Notes under the pieces: model-generated
Told to the model about the DNA's origin: nothing
The model's database searches: none
The model's input: the letters and a program-made list of their open reading frames with translations, nothing else
Made by a program: the position numbers and the translations under genes
NCBI GenBank assembly: GCA_021234155.1
Contig: JAJEKV010000022.1
Location: 6,402,132-6,466,131, forward strand
DNA from: Isoetes taiwanensis
Lineage: Eukaryota > Streptophyta > Lycopodiopsida > Isoetales > Isoetaceae
Direction of reading: 5' to 3'
DNA: 64,000 nucleotides
In this document: one piece after another, positions 35,191 to 47,083 of the stretch
Layout: the number at the start of each line of letters is the position of its first letter
Numbering within the stretch: the first letter of the stretch is position 1

Positions 35191-36122
35191 TCTTGTCTGT
35201 TATGGGCATATGATAGACATGTTCCACAAAAAGATGCTTGTATTGAAAGTAAATTGGCATTCACATTTTTGTTAATAAGTGTAATCTAATGTTTGCTAAT
35301 AATCCTTTTCTGCAATCAACTGTTTCAAGCTAGGAAAAGTCTGGGAACATGTTAGTTTATTGAAGAGTCTGAATTAAGGCAGAAAAACAATCAGTGCTGC
35401 TCACATATAAATTGTCCAAAAATAATATGGTGTTATTTTAAATGTAAATATGTCTTTTGTAGTGTGGAAACCATGGTGCATTACAACATGGAGGGTTGCT
35501 GGCTTGGCGACGTCCATAGTAGTATTGCAAAGCGTTGACTGAATGAAATGGACATCTAACAGTGTGTTCTAAAGATCAGCATCCATGAGATTGTTACAGA
35601 ATAGAATAGAATAAAATAAAATGGCATAGAATGATTGCCAGATGCTGTGATCTCATGAATGCTCACTTGAAGAGCATTTTTGAATAGAATAGCTGCCACA
35701 AGTCAAGTTTGCATTGGCCAAAGTCAAGAAACTTTCTTTCAGCCCAAATTCATAAATGGTCACCAGAAGATCATCCTTGATAGAATAACTGCCACGTGAT
35801 ATTCAGCCAAAATCCAAGAATGTTCACATGAAGGTCATTTTTGAATACAATGGCAGGCACATGTCATGATTTTTCTTGGCTAAAATCAAGAATAACATTT
35901 CCTAAAAACGTATAGACCATGCTCCATCGACGTTTTAGTTGTATTTTGCAGCTTACTGCAAATTGTTGATAATTCCACGTAACCACTATCAACGGCTCCC
36001 AAGGAGCCACTGATTTGTTGGTAAAAGATTGCCACATCACGGCCATTATTGAGCAGCAGTACAGACCACTTGTTCAAATATTCAAACCTCTATGGATATG
36101 GTTATTGGCTGTGGGGGCAACT

Positions 36123-39020
36123 ATGGCTGCCTCCTCGTCTTCATGGGTGCTAGCCGGGAGCATTGCCAACAGGCCCAAATTAGGAGTTTGCCATGGACCG
36201 GAATTTGGTTATAGGAAACTATATCAATTCTCATCAACGACTGTCCAGCTTAATGCAATGGCAACTAGCGAAGTAGAGACTTCCATTTCAGCTGCAACTA
36301 CAAAGGGAATCGTTCCTGATACAGAATGGTCCATCACTAAGGTATTTCAACCTTGAATTCTCTCATGGTTGTTGCCTTTGAAAATGGCACGTTGTAGAAC
36401 CTGCTTATATGAGAAAAGTTGTCTCCATAATTTATCCTGTGATCTCAACTCTGTGAGAATATTTTTGGGGATACATAGTCACTGTCACTAACCTCGTCTA
36501 AGGAAATAGACTTTCTAGTATTGAGGCACTTGAAAGGATAATTTGATCTATGAACTCTACCTTAGCAGCCCAATAAGTTTCATGTTCAGGCTTAGCTGAA
36601 AGTTTCTTTTCAGCTAGTCTTTTCCTTGGAAACAGAGATATTTTCAGTTACTTGCCTTCAGTTATTTTTCTCTCCATATCCAACCCTTCCCTCTTTATTG
36701 TGAGGGAGATATTCTTGCATCTCCATCTTTTGCTATCTATTGAACAAAACAGATTTACCAATTTGTCTTTGAAGCAAGAGAAATCCTATCCTCTCACAGT
36801 TACGAACTCTGTGTTGATCCATCAGTCACATGTCAATTCTCATGTTCGTGAACCATGCATCACTTTTTTGCTAATTTCAAGTTCGCGTTATTATTGCAAT
36901 CAAATTGTCCAATGATTCAGCCGCACCTCAATAACTATCCATCACCGCTGTTGCTAATCTCAAGTTAGCACATGTGTAATAATATTGAAAATTATAGGAG
37001 TTTAGGAAATACTCGAGAATTCAGGCATGAATCAGTGTAATCATTTCACTGAAATTTAGCAAACTGGTGGATTTACAAACATTATCTCTCATCTTGTTTA
37101 CCTTGCAATGACAGACATCATTTGGAACCATTGGTCTTACACTTGGCACAACCTTGCTTGGGTGAGTTCTGAGGATACTACAATATTGAATATGATTAGC
37201 AGCACTCAAGGATGCACTATGCTTTCTGACAGGTACGGATTTGGGGCATATTTCACAATTCTACCTGGCTCAGAATGGTCAGCTCTAATGCTGACATATG
37301 GCTTCCCATTAGCCATTATAGGGATGGCTCTCAAGGTAATCATCATTGTGAGAGTACACGTTATTTATTTAATTATAGAGGGCATGCAAGATATAATTCT
37401 TCTTCTGATGTAATATGAGCTGGTCTTCCATCTGGCAGTATGCCGAGCTAAAACCAGTTCCCTGTATTACCTATACGGATGCCTATGCACTTCGCGATTC
37501 TCAAGCAACTCCTATACTTACTCAGGTACAACTTTTATTGTCATGTCTAGTAGGTCCATGTTAAGTTTCGTTAGACACATTTTCAATGTATTCTGGGTTG
37601 CTAAGAAACAAGTTGTTATATACTATATAATCTCTTCTCCATTTATAATGACAGCTCCAGGCCCCCTGTAATTTAACAGAGTTTGAACTTGTTAATGAAA
37701 CATCCGTCTAAAAGCTGTATTTACCTTACAATTCTAATTAAATTAGCAAGTGATCTAAGAGAAGAAAGGAATGCTTTCAACACCAGGTTTTATGAAACTT
37801 TCACGCCATCAAATATCTGGTTTACAAGGCATATTCAGGCTAGTTTGTTTCCAGTGGACATGAAAATTGCTCTCAGAGGGAATTTTACAAGTTCAAGCGT
37901 CAGACAGATTCTTATAGGGGAGATTAGGGTTTAAATTTTGGTGATTGAAGAACTCAGATTATTTCTTTTAGGTACGCAATGATGTTACCAGGTATCGTTA
38001 TGGAGATGAACAACATCTTGAGGAAGCTTTGAAGAGAATATTTCGGTATGGTCAGGTACATCAACACTGTTCTGTTCGTCAACCAAAGTAACCAATTAGA
38101 TGCTAGATTGAGGAAATTAAGAAATGGCTCTAATAAGAACTCATTTTCCAGGGGGGAGGCATTCAACGTCGTTATGCCCCTACTCTGCAGTCAATCCGCG
38201 AGGAGGTATATCCACTTCCTTATTAAAGAAAGTTTATACAGCCTTCAATATGTATTATGAAGCATAGACCTCTGCAATGCAGGTTTGTAGACCTTCCTAA
38301 CGTTTAGATAGTTCTTAATTAACAAACAAATGAGCCTATTCCTGGATGTTTATGACTCATTAGCTTGGCTCTTCAAAGAAGTGATGGTCCTGTCATGACA
38401 TGGGATATGATTGTGTGAGATGCTCTTATGGTTAGGCAGCATTTTCTGAGATGGTATATGATAGAGCCTGATGAAAGGTGGATGTAGACAACCTTAAAAT
38501 TAAATTTATGCTGTGTGTCTGTAGCAATCATTATTCTAAATGTCAGTCAAAGTTTTCATTTGAATAAAAATGCGATGCTTGTCATTTGAAGATGTCGTAG
38601 TCCAGATTCTAGTCAATTTTCATACAGTTATTACTTGTTTCTTCTCGCATTTCAGTCCGTAGTGTCAAGCTAATGACATACCCTATGTTTCCAGGTTAAT
38701 GAAACTAGAAAATATACATTAGTGCTTGTATTTGAGGCTAAAGCTCTCAAGGTTGAAGATTTCCAAGAGAGACAGGTCTGTATGTTGGGTCTATTACGTT
38801 TAAGAAACTGTAATGGAGCAGATATGTTGACTTCTTCCTTATGCAGGCTAAGTTCACTTCCTTTTTCGGACCTGGTGTGACAGCGGAAGTTGGTAAGTCC
38901 TGATTGCTGCATATCTAGACAAGTTGAAACCTGACAAAGCGTTCTTTGCTTGCAGTAACTCCAAGCGAAAATATATTTGAAGTGCGATTAGTTGCTGACG
39001 GAGATCCCAAGGCTTCTTAA
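36123..39020 (+). CDS. DUF2854-type chloroplast membrane protein, copy B (9 exons)
   Basis: Exons at 36123-36341, 37115-37161, 37233-37335, 37439-37525, 37972-38055, 38152-38205, 38695-38775, 38847-38892 and 38956-39020. All splice sites are intact, giving 261 residues. It differs from copy A by a two-residue insertion (NRPKLG instead of NKLG), loss of one residue in the SAATTKG stretch, Arg-to-Gly and Arg-to-Met changes in the N-terminal region, Ile-to-Thr in RYAPTLQ and Gly-to-Arg in NETRKY; the hydrophobic segments and the C-terminal soluble part are otherwise the same. Upstream sequence is duplicated too, back into the GSH1 fragment, so both copies could keep the same promoter. No premature stop is present, so both may be expressed. 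Function as for copy A: family known, role unknown. Confidence 0.8.
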
Positions 39021-40382
39021 AACTCATCCGCTTGCACGTCATGTTTGATAGATTGCGAGCTCAATTTTCCGAGTTGTACATATATTTTTTAAGGAAAATC
39101 ATTATATCCACTTTGGTTCCTATTTATTTTCTGCTTCTAGCTGGCCGTCCGATTGGAGCATATCGAGTTAATCTAAAAAATTTAGCGTATTTGTTCATTG
39201 TTTGGCATCTGATGCGAATTCTTAATTGTTAGCCGTCTTCTACCTGTCAAGTGCAACAGTCAGTTTTTTATATTCTTTGCGAATTCTTGGATTGTTAGCA
39301 GTGCAACATGGCAAGCATTCCATAGAGGTCTATAAGTGTCCCAAGGAGACTTGAACACAATTTTGATATTCTTTCATACCAAGTGGTAGGCCACCACATG
39401 GTATCCCATTGAACATTCTTTCATACCACATGGTAGCCTCCCATAGGATATATTATAGTCCCTAAGTGTCCCAAAAGAGACTTAAACATAAAACCTTCTA
39501 ATTGGAAACCCAAAGAAGTAACCACCAAACCACAAGGAGGGGACCAATGTAGTCACAGTTCTAAGCATGGATCTTCCATTGATGTTTCTTCTTTTGAAAC
39601 CTAGTTCTTGCAAGATCTTACTGATTTTTTATTCTTGAATGCGGTGTTAAAGCTTGAAACGAATTTTCATTAAGTCTACTCTCTTAGTTTGGATTGCAAA
39701 ACCTCTTCAAGAGAACCAAGAGCTTTTCTAAAACAAGATGCGAGGTTGCTTTCATGAAATTCATGAAGTAATATGTTGGATTCGATGTAGTTGGAAGTGT
39801 TGTGTTCATGACATTTTTTTGGACCATGTTGAACTCAATACAAACAAAATCATTCACATTTTAAACGACATCTTAAACTAAGTGCAAACAAAGGCAAGCT
39901 TTTAAAAAACAAAGCTCTAACGCAAATACATTTAACATTTACAAGAAATTTATCGCGGCGGCCAAGGCCGCCGTGAACATTTCTCTTTTCTGACTCCCAT
40001 ACATTTAAGAAAGTGAATTGTACAGAGGGATATTGCCGGTGACCAAGCATACATTTCCATGTACCAACTCATTAACATATTAAGATTATGTTCGTAGCAA
40101 CCAAGGAAAATATTTCCATGTACCAACCCAATAACAAATTCGGATTATGCCTAGTAGTGACGGATGCATGCTAATCTAGTTTAAGAACAGACATGAGTTG
40201 AACCTATGCTATTTGCCTTGCGTGCTGGTGCCTATTAGACTAGAGAGGTTCAGTTTATAGCAATAATAGCATTCTGATTATTGAGTGTCCTATAATAGTT
40301 CAACGAAAAAGTTAGCAGGTTGAAATCCAAAGTTTTGTCTTTTGTAACAAATTTGGAAAATCTAACGGGTTTCAAAGCTGCA
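38896..40382. repeat. Tandem duplication unit 1 inside copy B
   Basis: From the start of the last DUF2854 intron (TCCTGATTGCTGC) to CAAAGCTGCAG. It is followed directly by a second unit beginning with the same TCCTGATTGCTGC at 40383, so the break point joins CTGCAG to TCC within a few bases of shared sequence. Confidence 0.85.
39944..39984. repeat. GC-rich 41-bp palindrome, site 1
   Basis: AGAAAT...CGGCGGCC-AA-GGCCGCCG...ATTTCT, an almost perfect hairpin embedded in AT-rich DNA. The same block occurs at 42167-42207, 50432-50471 and 51079-51119. Confidence 0.85.
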
Positions 40383-40441
40383 GTCCTGATTGCTGCATAT
40401 CTAGACAAGTTGAAACCTGACAAAGCGTTCTTTGCTTGCAG

Positions 40442-40506
40442 TAACTCCAAGCGAAAATATATTTGAAGTGCGATTAGTTGCTGACGGAGATCCCAAGGCT
40501 TCTTAA
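40442..40506 (+). pseudogene. Orphan last exon of the DUF2854 gene
   Basis: Exact third copy of exon 9 (TPSENIFEVRLVADGDPKAS then TAA) with its TTGCAG acceptor, produced by the internal tandem duplication. It has no upstream exons of its own. It could serve only as an alternative terminal exon for the gene ending at 39020, by skipping or reading through the first exon 9. Confidence 0.85.
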
Positions 40507-40926
40507 AACTCATCCGCTTGCACGTCATGTTTGATAGATTGCGAGCTCAATTTTCCGAGTTGTACATATATTTTTTAAGGAAAATCATTATATCCACTTT
40601 GGTTCCTATTTATTTTCTGCTTCTAGCTGGCCGTCCGATTGGAGCATATCAAGCTAATCTAAAAATTTTAGCGTATTTGTTCATTGTTTATCAAGGCATC
40701 TGATGCAAATTCTTAATTGTTAGCCGTCTTCTACCTATCAAGTGCAACAGTCAGTTTTTGATATTCTTTGCTAATTCTTGGATTGTTAGCAGTGCAACAG
40801 TCTTGATATTCTTTCGTACCACATGGCAAGCATCCCATAGAGATCTATAAGTGTCCCAAGGGAGACTTGAACACAATTTTGATATTTTTTCATACCAAGT
40901 GGTAGGCCATTGAACACAATTCTTAT

Positions 40927-41428
40927 GTAATGCACACCTAGGCAGAATTACTGCATTTTTCTGCTGATTTTATACCCCGCAATTCTCTCTCCGCCTGTGT
41001 ACAGCGGCGCCGCCAGTATTTTGTGGCTATGGCGGATCAGAATACTGTGGCTATGGCGGACTATGGCGGATCAGCTCTTCTGGCGACCCTTCCTTCACAT
41101 CTCTTCTTCTGAAGCCAGCATAGCTAAGGAGAGCAAATCGAAGTGATGCAGAGAGCCAGAGGCAGAGGGTTTTTATAAGGCGAACAGAGCTTTCTTCTTT
41201 CTTGCCAGCGATCGGCATCGCCATAGCTGTTCTTGGTCGGTCTTCCAGGGCTGAGAAGGGACTCCATTTTCTTCGCTTTTTGGCTATGGCGGATTCAGAG
41301 CTTTCAATGTCTCCGGTGGTCCGTCTTTTGAAGCGCCTCCGATCCGCCGATCGCCATAGCCGTTCCGGTCCTCTGTTCTCCGTTCAACAATTTTTTTCTG
41401 TTCGTAATTCTGCCTAGTTGTGCATTAC
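40927..41428. mobile_element. Inverted-repeat element of about 500 bp
   Basis: The left end GTAATGCACACCTAGGCAG (40927 on) is the reverse complement, with one mismatch, of the right end finishing at 41428; the inverted repeats are 25 bases. The interior is more GC-rich than the surroundings and repeats GGCTATGGCGGA and CGGATCAG words. It is absent from copy A and from unit 1, so it inserted after the duplications. No clear target duplication or ORF. Confidence 0.7.
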
Positions 41429-41431
41429 GTA

Positions 41432-41590
41432 AGGGAAAGTTCTATGTCTTGGAATATTCCCTCGGGAATATTCTCTCGGCGGGCCGCCAGACTCGGCGGC
41501 GCTGCGGCTTCGCCGCTTGGGCGCCGCCTCGTCTGGCGGCTCCGCCTCGAGAAATTCCCTCGTGGAATTTCCTCGACTAGAACTTTCCCT
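41432..41590. mobile_element. 159-bp near-perfect palindromic element
   Basis: Begins AGGGAAAGTTCTA and ends TAGAACTTTCCCT. The arms extend inward through GGAATATTCCCTC / GAGGGAATTTC and a GC-rich core (GCCGCCAGAC / GTCTGGCGGC), so almost the whole element folds on itself. It lies 3 bases after the 500-bp element, suggesting nested or joint insertion. Confidence 0.75.
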
Positions 41591-42166
41591 AGTACATTCT
41601 TTCATACCACATGGTATCCCATTGAACAATTTTCATATTCTTTCATACCACATGGTAGCCTCCCGTAGGATATATGACAGTCCCTAAGTGTCCCAAAAGA
41701 GACTTAAACATAAAACCTTCTAATTGCAAACCCAAAGGAGTAACCACCAAACCACAAGGAGGGGACCAATGTAGTCACAGTTCTAAGCATGGATCTTCCA
41801 TTGATGTTTCCTTCTTTTGAAACCTAGTTCTTGCAAGATCTTACTGATTTTTTATTCTTGAATGCGGTGTTAAAGCTTGAAACGAATTTTCATTAAGTCT
41901 ACTCTCTTAGTTTGGATTGCAAAACCTCTTCAAGAGAACCAAGAGCTTTTCTAAAACAAGATGCGAGGTTGCTTTCTTGAAATTCATGAAGTAATATGTT
42001 GCATTCGATGTAGTTGGAAGTGTTGTGTTCATGACATTTTTTTGGACCATGTTGAACTCAATACAAACAAAATCATTCACATTTTAAACGACATCTTAAA
42101 CTAAGTGCAAACAAAGGCAAGCTTTTAAAAAACAAAGCTCTAACGCAAATACATTTAACATTTACA

Positions 42167-42207
42167 AGAAATTTATCGCGGCGGCCAAGGCCGCCGTGAA
42201 CATTTCT
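42167..42207. repeat. GC-rich 41-bp palindrome, site 2
   Basis: Same sequence as 39944-39984, present because of the tandem duplication. Confidence 0.85.
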
Positions 42208-42610
42208 CTTTTCTGACTCCCATACATTTAAGAAAGTGAATTGTACAGAGGGATATTGCCGGTGACCAAGCATACATTTCCATGTACCAACTCATTAACA
42301 TATTAAGATTATGTTCGTAGCAACCAAGGAAAATATTTCCATGTACCAACCCAATAACAAATTCGGATTATGCCTAGTAGTGACGGATGCATGCTAATCT
42401 AGTTTAAGAACAGACATGAGTTGAACCTATGCTATTTGCCTTGCGTGCTGGTGCCTATTAGACTAGAGAGGTTCAGTTTATAGCAATAATAGCATTCTGA
42501 TTATTGAGTGTCCTATAATAGTTCAACGAAAAAGTTAGCAGGTTGAAATCCAAAGTTTTGTCTTTTGTAACAAATTTGGAAAATCTAACGGGTTTCAAAG
42601 CTGCAGATCC

Positions 42611-45180
42611 GGCAATACCAACTCGAGGGTTACGTTATTTGGGTGCAGGATATAATTGCAAGCCCAAGGGTCGTTCATATGACACATAGTAGTTGCCAGG
42701 GGACCAATAGGGTTGCTTAAGAAATGGCAACAATACTACACTACGAGACTGCAATGTTTATAACTAGCATATTACTTAGAACCTTAGTCAGGTATCAAAT
42801 CGATTTGACCTAGAAAGTGTAATGGTGTCAATTTTGCACTAAGGAATGCCAATATCAACTAGTGTCTTGCAGTCACGTACGCTCTTTCTCTCTTTTTGGT
42901 GGGCATAAAACATCAAATTCTCCATCTTTCAAATGAGCCAAAAATACATTTGTTAAAACTGCACCTTAACCTTATATGGCAAACTTGTAGATGCGGGTTT
43001 TCCCTTCTAAACACCCAAAATGTCCCATCACTTCGCCTTCCAAACCTACTATGTCAAACTCGGAAATCTTGGGCACAATGGTAGGCTTTCAAAGGGTCTT
43101 TTACCTTAACTCGTGAACCTACCACAGCCTTAGTTATTTCCTCACTTGATTGGGTACTGCCTAATACCTCTGCACACTACAAAGTACTCTATGATCTTTT
43201 GAGTTATGATCTTTTGAGTTTGTCATCATTGTGGTCCCTCCAGTGGATTGCATATTTCCTAGCAACAAATATCGATAGGAAGCTCATTCAAAATTTATTA
43301 AATATAAGGAAGAGTTCTGTATGTTCCAAAAGAATACCTGTTTTCTTCATGAGCTTGTCCACATCTTTGAATGCCATATTAAAGAAGCTAGGGTTCTAAT
43401 CAGCAATTGCCATCTAAGGGGCAATTTATATTACATAGTCGTCCGTTTGCAGCTTATGCAAAAGGTGATCAATCATATGCATTCCACTCGCATAAACATT
43501 GCAGTATGTAGTAGTCCTTTTGCAGCCCATGCAAGGCATGATCAATCATATGCATTCCACTCGCACAAACATTTAGAAGCAGCCACATAACATGTCCTCT
43601 AGTATAGGCAATATTTTTAATGAGCATTGCAGCTCATGCTCTTTAATTCCTCCTACAACGTGCTATGGTCCTTTATCCCTTTTCACAAAGGTCATTGGCT
43701 CAAACCCATCTCAAAACTAGGTCCCACTAATTTCCTGACACGGGATCACACAGACAGGGTATATGGTAGACATTGGTTTCCCTTCATATTTTCCTCAAAA
43801 AATGCATATGTAATTTATGGCAATCTTCTCTCTAATATTGAAAGCTTGGCTTGCTCTCATGTTAGTGTTGCCAAGAATATGGTACAATAACTTCTCTTGC
43901 ATCCCATAGTTAGTTTAATTCAGTCTCAATAACTGCCCTCAAATCTTGAGATCTGAAAATCTCTATTGAAAACCATACCATTTCCTAGTTGAGTAGTTTC
44001 TGACACTAGTTGCAGCTTTGACCATAAATGCCTACCATGCATGATGTTCATTCAACCAACGGTGATATCCACTCTTCTTTTGGAAGCATCACTTACATTT
44101 CGTTGTCTCACCTGTTCAACAAAGCATCATGCTTCAAAAACTAATAATAAGAAATTATACGTACCAAGACCGCCATCGCCGAAATCGCTTTGTTAGCTTT
44201 GAAGGTCGCTCCTTCCTTAGAGGAGTTAATAATGTGGACTTAATTTCGACTTATCTCCTTTACCATTCCCCGCCAAATCGGTTCTCAACAAACCGCCAAA
44301 TTAAATAAGTCGCAGTACAATTTTATGAAGCCTCCAAGAACCCCAACAAAATAAACTCTATCTTTTGTACCTAACAGATTGTTATGCGTGCCTAATTTTT
44401 ATAATCTCACACTACAAGCAGAGCAATAGGGTAAAAAAACAAAAGGATTTTATTTTCCTGAGCTAAATCGATTGATATGGTTTTCATAAGAAAAAGGCAC
44501 AACTCTTGCCTGAATCGATATTCCCTCATATTTTATAACTCACCTCAAAAAAGCGACCTCCATAATCGGCAGACCCGGCCTCCCTTTGCAAGAACGGTGC
44601 TCCCAAATCTAGCTGATCTTCCTAGCCCTAAATGCGGACAGCAAGCGCAGAGCTTCCAAATTTGGTCAAGCTTCCTAGCCCTGAATCAGGATAGTAGTGC
44701 CAGATTCCATGTAATGGCTATGTCGATGGATGCTTGCCCATGGGTTTTCGCCAAGGCAGTTTGCCTTGCCCTCGAAGAAGAAACCACATCGCCTTCCTCT
44801 CGAAGAAACATCAATTTGGCAGTGATACAAAAAATCTCGGACAGGGCATTCTTCCTCTAAAATTTTATTTGCACATATGTGTCAGCACCAGGATGCTTCA
44901 AACAAATTAGCGTCAAATAAATAGTATCAAACAAAAAAGGAGATTGGATTATATATGAGTGATAATTTGAATTCTCTAAATCTTATAGCACCCAATTTTT
45001 GTAACATGTCATGCAAGTGTTGCTAACGTTAGACCCTTTTGCACTATCTCAAAAAGGACCCTTTTTGGTTCAAAAATGATAGCTGCAAGATGATAACTTA
45101 ATCTGAGCTATCCATAGTTGAAAAAATTTAACAGGGACGTCACTAAAATAAAATCTTAGCCTGAAGATATAATGTGAAAG
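42611..45180. other. Spacer of duplication copy B
   Basis: Equivalent to 28893-31438 of copy A; no gene. Differences from copy A cluster around 44160-44330 and 44560-44660. Confidence 0.5.
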
Positions 45181-45502
45181 GGTGAAAGCATGCTAGAGTG
45201 TACCATCTAAAGTTCTTTTTAGGGAGTGCGAAACTACCCAGAAAAGTAGCCAGCACTGGGTACTGGGAACTTGCATTTATGTCTCAATAAACAATAAGTT
45301 TGAGAGTTGATTCTTTCATTTTAGTCTCTAATAGTATTGTTATCCTCTAATACTATAAATTGGCATGTTATTGACCTTCAATTCAAAATTTTTTGGACTT
45401 ATTTTAATAGAAAGAAGAAACATAAAGTACTAGTTTTAAAAGTACCCAGTGTAGGTACTTTTGAGGGTTCCAAAAGTGGTACACCATAGCATGCTTTCAC
45501 CC
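45181..45502. mobile_element. MITE with GGGTGAAAGCATGCTA ends, copy 2
   Basis: Same insertion as copy 1, carried by the segmental duplication, with GAAA flanks at 45177-45180 and 45503-45506. A little shorter (322 bp). Confidence 0.85.
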
Positions 45503-45881
45503 GAAAAATAAATCAATGCTCACCTGAATCTCAATGGAGCGGTTCAAGCAAAGCTCAAAAGTCAGAACCCTACAGATCAGATGTCGCACAAAATTTTTTG
45601 TTGTCGATCCCCTGCCATATCAAATGGAATTCATTAAACATTTGCTAGCCTTAACCACGCGTCCCCCATCAAATCCATCCAACATGCACCGTCTTCAAAA
45701 GATTTTGCATTTGAAAACCACATTCCAATCCCCATGCCTGGTATTTCGTATTTTGCATTTATAATCATGAGAAAAGCCCCCACAATCTTAGTGATTGAAC
45801 TTGGAAAAGAAATTCCAAAAAATTTCTCACTTGCTGAAAAAACCATATCTAAACAATAGACATGGAAAAAGGTCATTTTTG

Positions 45882-47083
45882 AAGTTGTTTGGGGCCCGGG
45901 GGATCCACCTTCTTTATAAGGGATATGCCACCTGCGTGCATAGCCGAAAAACCCCTAGTATACGTGTTTCTGATAGGCAAATTTGACCCCTTTCCATATG
46001 GTTTTACAACTAGAAGAGCATCCCAAAACCCCTATGACCCCTAGTATACATACAGAAAAGAGTAAAATATTGCCCCCTCCCATTGATGCACGTGGTTTTG
46101 ACAGGTTCCACAGCGTGACGCCCCCTTGGTTTGGGGTTCTTTAAACGATTAGCTATATCTTAAAGCTCTTGTCCCATGCTTACTTACCTCGGAGTAATAT
46201 TATGCATGCACAATGCAAAATGCAGTTCTTGTGATCTCTCATGCAATACCCAATTAATCCTTCAAAGCAATGTATCCTAGAATGTCACAAGGATTTGCAT
46301 AGAACTTTAGCACCCATAGGTTTGGTGACATCAACACAGCCCTAGTATGTAGACATCTAGGAGATGGAACTGTGTGATTTAGATCCATGTATTGTCACAA
46401 CATGCAAGGGGGGGTGTTTGCTAAAAGGAAATCAAAGACGCGGTGTAAAGACTTCAGGTCTATGTGAGTTCCAAGTTCCAGACACAACAATGGTGATTGA
46501 GACGTCTATGTTCAAGGGGTGTTTGCGCAATGAAGATGGCTGGTTGCTTATAGCTTTTTTCCGTTTGCTTGAGTTTTCACAAGGCATGGCACGGTATTTG
46601 CGGAAAAAGAACATAAAGGAAACAACATTATATGCATTCCCATTGTCAAACCCTTTTTTCCCTACGGAGGGAAACATCAAAAAATTTAGGATCAATATGT
46701 AAAGGGTTTCATGCCCTATGAGAGGATTTGAATGGCGTCAAATTCATATTCAGGAGCAATCTGAAATAGATTAATATGACCTGCATGACCAAATCCAAAT
46801 GTAAGGAAATATGTGTCCATTATTTCAAATCTCAGAATCAGAGAACTAGAGGAACCAAATTCTACCAAAATCCTTCTGCTTGCGTCTGCTAAATATAGAA
46901 TTCACGTCCACTTTTAACCCCAACCGTTTTTGCAGATTCGTACAGTACTTTTCTGGCAAGCTCTAAAACCCTGAACCCCTAGCCTCCCTGCTTAAACACA
47001 TTTTTGCATGCATTTTTTTCCTTCCTCCACTGCTGCCGGATTCATCTTGAAGCTTCAAAGCAATTCCTCTTGCAAATCCTAAC
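45882..47083. other. Spacer before the HIPP gene
   Basis: No gene recognised. An open frame of 112 codons at 46364-46702 has no recognisable features. Near 46893-46900 an AAATATAG stretch lies about 190 bases before the HIPP start codon and could be its TATA region, but this is weak. Confidence 0.3.

Larger units (their letters stand above)
40383..42610. repeat. Tandem duplication unit 2 inside copy B, with insertions
   Basis: Second copy of 38896-40382, enlarged by two inverted-repeat elements at 40927-41590. Its first part matches copy A better than unit 1 (for example ATCAAGCTAATCTAAAAATT), while its later part matches unit 1 exactly (for example TATCGCGGCGGCC). It is therefore a mosaic. 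Confidence 0.8.
34872..45881. repeat. Segmental duplication, copy B
   Basis: Matches 23390-32148 but is 2.3 kb longer because of an internal tandem duplication plus two inserted inverted-repeat elements. Its left edge cuts the GSH1 coding sequence and abuts the aspartate kinase relic. Its right edge ends at GGTCATTTTTG, after which the two copies are unrelated. Confidence 0.9.

Noticed and set aside
46364-46702. 112-codon plus-strand ORF starting with ATG
   Set aside because: No domain, no splice or promoter context, and an overlapping long ORF on the other strand; cannot be separated from chance.
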